6,197 nucleotides of DNA from an uncultured Candidatus Poseidoniales archaeon (lineage in GTDB: Archaea; Thermoplasmatota; Poseidoniia; Poseidoniales; Thalassarchaeaceae). The stretch covers positions 1 through 6,197 of the forward strand of contig CATMIM010000073.1 in the NCBI GenBank assembly GCA_950068635.1, in the 5' to 3' direction. A program made the position numbers and the translations under genes. Positions 5,593 through 6,197 of the stretch are shown here, in pieces. Positions within the stretch are counted from its first letter, which is position 1. Each line of letters starts with the position of its first letter. The notes beneath the pieces are model-generated. The model made no database searches, was not told the DNA's origin, and saw nothing but the letters and a program-made list of their open reading frames with translations.

Positions 5593-6197
5593 TCAGTGCG
5601 AGAATTCCTTCGTCTTCTCGACCAAGTCCATGAGGCGCACCCGGAACAGTCCCAATGGCACGACGGCAACGCTCGCAACGACGACGCCAACCGCCGTGAA
5701 CAGTACGATGTCCCATTGTATGGGGAAACTCATCGTGAACGCCCAGTTGCTGAACGCAGCGCCCATCCATTCGGCTGCCACGAGCGAGGCGACGGCACCC
5801 ACCACTCCACCTATGATGCCGATAACGAGATGTTCGAACAGCATGATCGTGACCAATCGCGATGAAGAAGCTCCGAGGGTGCGCAGTGTGGCGAACTCGG
5901 TGTCGTGCTCGGTGATGTTGATCATCAGCGTGTTGAGCAGCACAGCGATTGCGATGAGTGCACCGACGAGGATGAACACCGAGAATAACTTCGTTGAGGC
6001 CTCCCACGACTCGTCCATCACCTTCACCATCGCCTGCTTGTCGATGATGGATGAGACACCTTCGACTTGATTCAGGCTATCATCACCGGTGATGTTTGCG
6101 TCTCCGATGTTGCGCAGGTAGAGCACGTTGTGCGCATTCTCGCCAATCACTCCGGTGCCGTCCAACAGATCGCCATGGTGAACCCATACCGAACGCT
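5593..6197 (-). CDS. FtsX/MacB-type ABC transporter permease, C-terminal part (5' end off window)
   Basis: Two hundred complete codons are visible and the frame is open at the right edge (RSVWVHHGDLLDGTGVIG...), so the N-terminus lies outside. The visible part has the end of an extracytoplasmic domain (about codons 1-66), then three spans near 68-93, 114-138 and 160-184. Between the first two is the coupling segment TEHDTEFATLRTLGASSSRL, close to the FtsX-family E-x-ALLRALGAS motif that contacts the ATPase. It ends with a short charged tail (RLMDLVEKTKEFSH). Members of this family work with a LolD/MacB-like ATPase to move lipoproteins, peptides or drugs, or to transmit force to envelope enzymes; the partner ATPase is not in the window. 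TTG at 6165 is an internal leucine in this reading, not the start. The next gene, a DUF3147 protein, follows after 7 bases. Confidence 0.85.
   Translation of the reverse strand, partial: RSVWVHHGDLLDGTGVIGENAHNVLYLRNIGDANITGDDSLNQVEGVSSIIDKQAMVKVMDESWEASTKLFSVFILVGALIAIAVLLNTLMINITEHDTEFATLRTLGASSSRLVTIMLFEHLVIGIIGGVVGAVASLVAAEWMGAAFSNWAFTMSFPIQWDIVLFTAVGVVVASVAVVPLGLFRVRLMDLVEKTKEFSH

Noticed and set aside
5586..5690. N-terminal extension of the DUF3147 gene to 5690
   Set aside because: It would overlap the permease by about 100 bases and the added residues are arginine- and cysteine-rich shadow sequence. The family normally begins close to the first membrane span.
1..6197. CRISPR array, insertion sequence, integrase or phage genes, rRNA
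   Set aside because: I found no regularly spaced direct repeats, terminal inverted repeats, transposase motifs or RNA-gene cores in either strand.

Overview
The window looks like archaeal DNA, most likely from a marine planktonic euryarchaeon of the Marine Group II / Poseidoniales type. The grounds are a secreted protein with thrombospondin-3-like (TSP3) acidic repeats of the form DxDGDGxxDxxDxCxxTP...GC, a membrane protein whose outside domain is crowded with N-glycosylation sequons, and TATA-like boxes about 26 bases before start codons with no leader, as expected for leaderless archaeal transcripts. GC content is moderately high (about 60 percent by eye). The lineage is an inference from style; there is no rRNA or marker gene here.

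Layout. Positions 1-2775 (minus strand) are one uninterrupted reading frame of 925 codons, open at the left edge. It encodes a signal peptide, then 14 beta-propeller-type blade repeats arranged as 7 + TSP3 linker + 7, then two further TSP3 units. The last 25 to 30 codons (about positions 1-87) switch abruptly, in frame, to the C-terminal active-site signature of thiolase (NVNGGAISVGHPYGMSG). This junction is the oddest thing in the window: either a chimeric contig or a genuine recombinational fusion.

Positions 2776-2907 form a divergent control region with two TATA-like boxes, an imperfect dyad and a perfect-arm palindrome that runs into the next start codon. Positions 2908-5109 (plus) encode a 733-residue membrane protein: cytoplasmic EF-hand pair, one membrane span, a glycosylatable outside domain, a second span, a soluble cytoplasmic region of about 290 residues and a hydrophobic C-terminal domain weakly resembling small multidrug export proteins.

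Positions 5110-5195 are a convergent intergenic gap with several hairpins. Positions 5196-6197 (minus) hold the end of an operon: the C-terminal part of an FtsX/MacB-type ABC transporter permease (open at the right edge), followed after 7 bases by a four-span DUF3147-family membrane protein.

Together the genes are about the cell envelope: a secreted, probably calcium-stabilised surface protein, a calcium-sensing-type membrane protein divergent from it, and a permease operon. A shared calcium theme between the divergent pair is an inference only.
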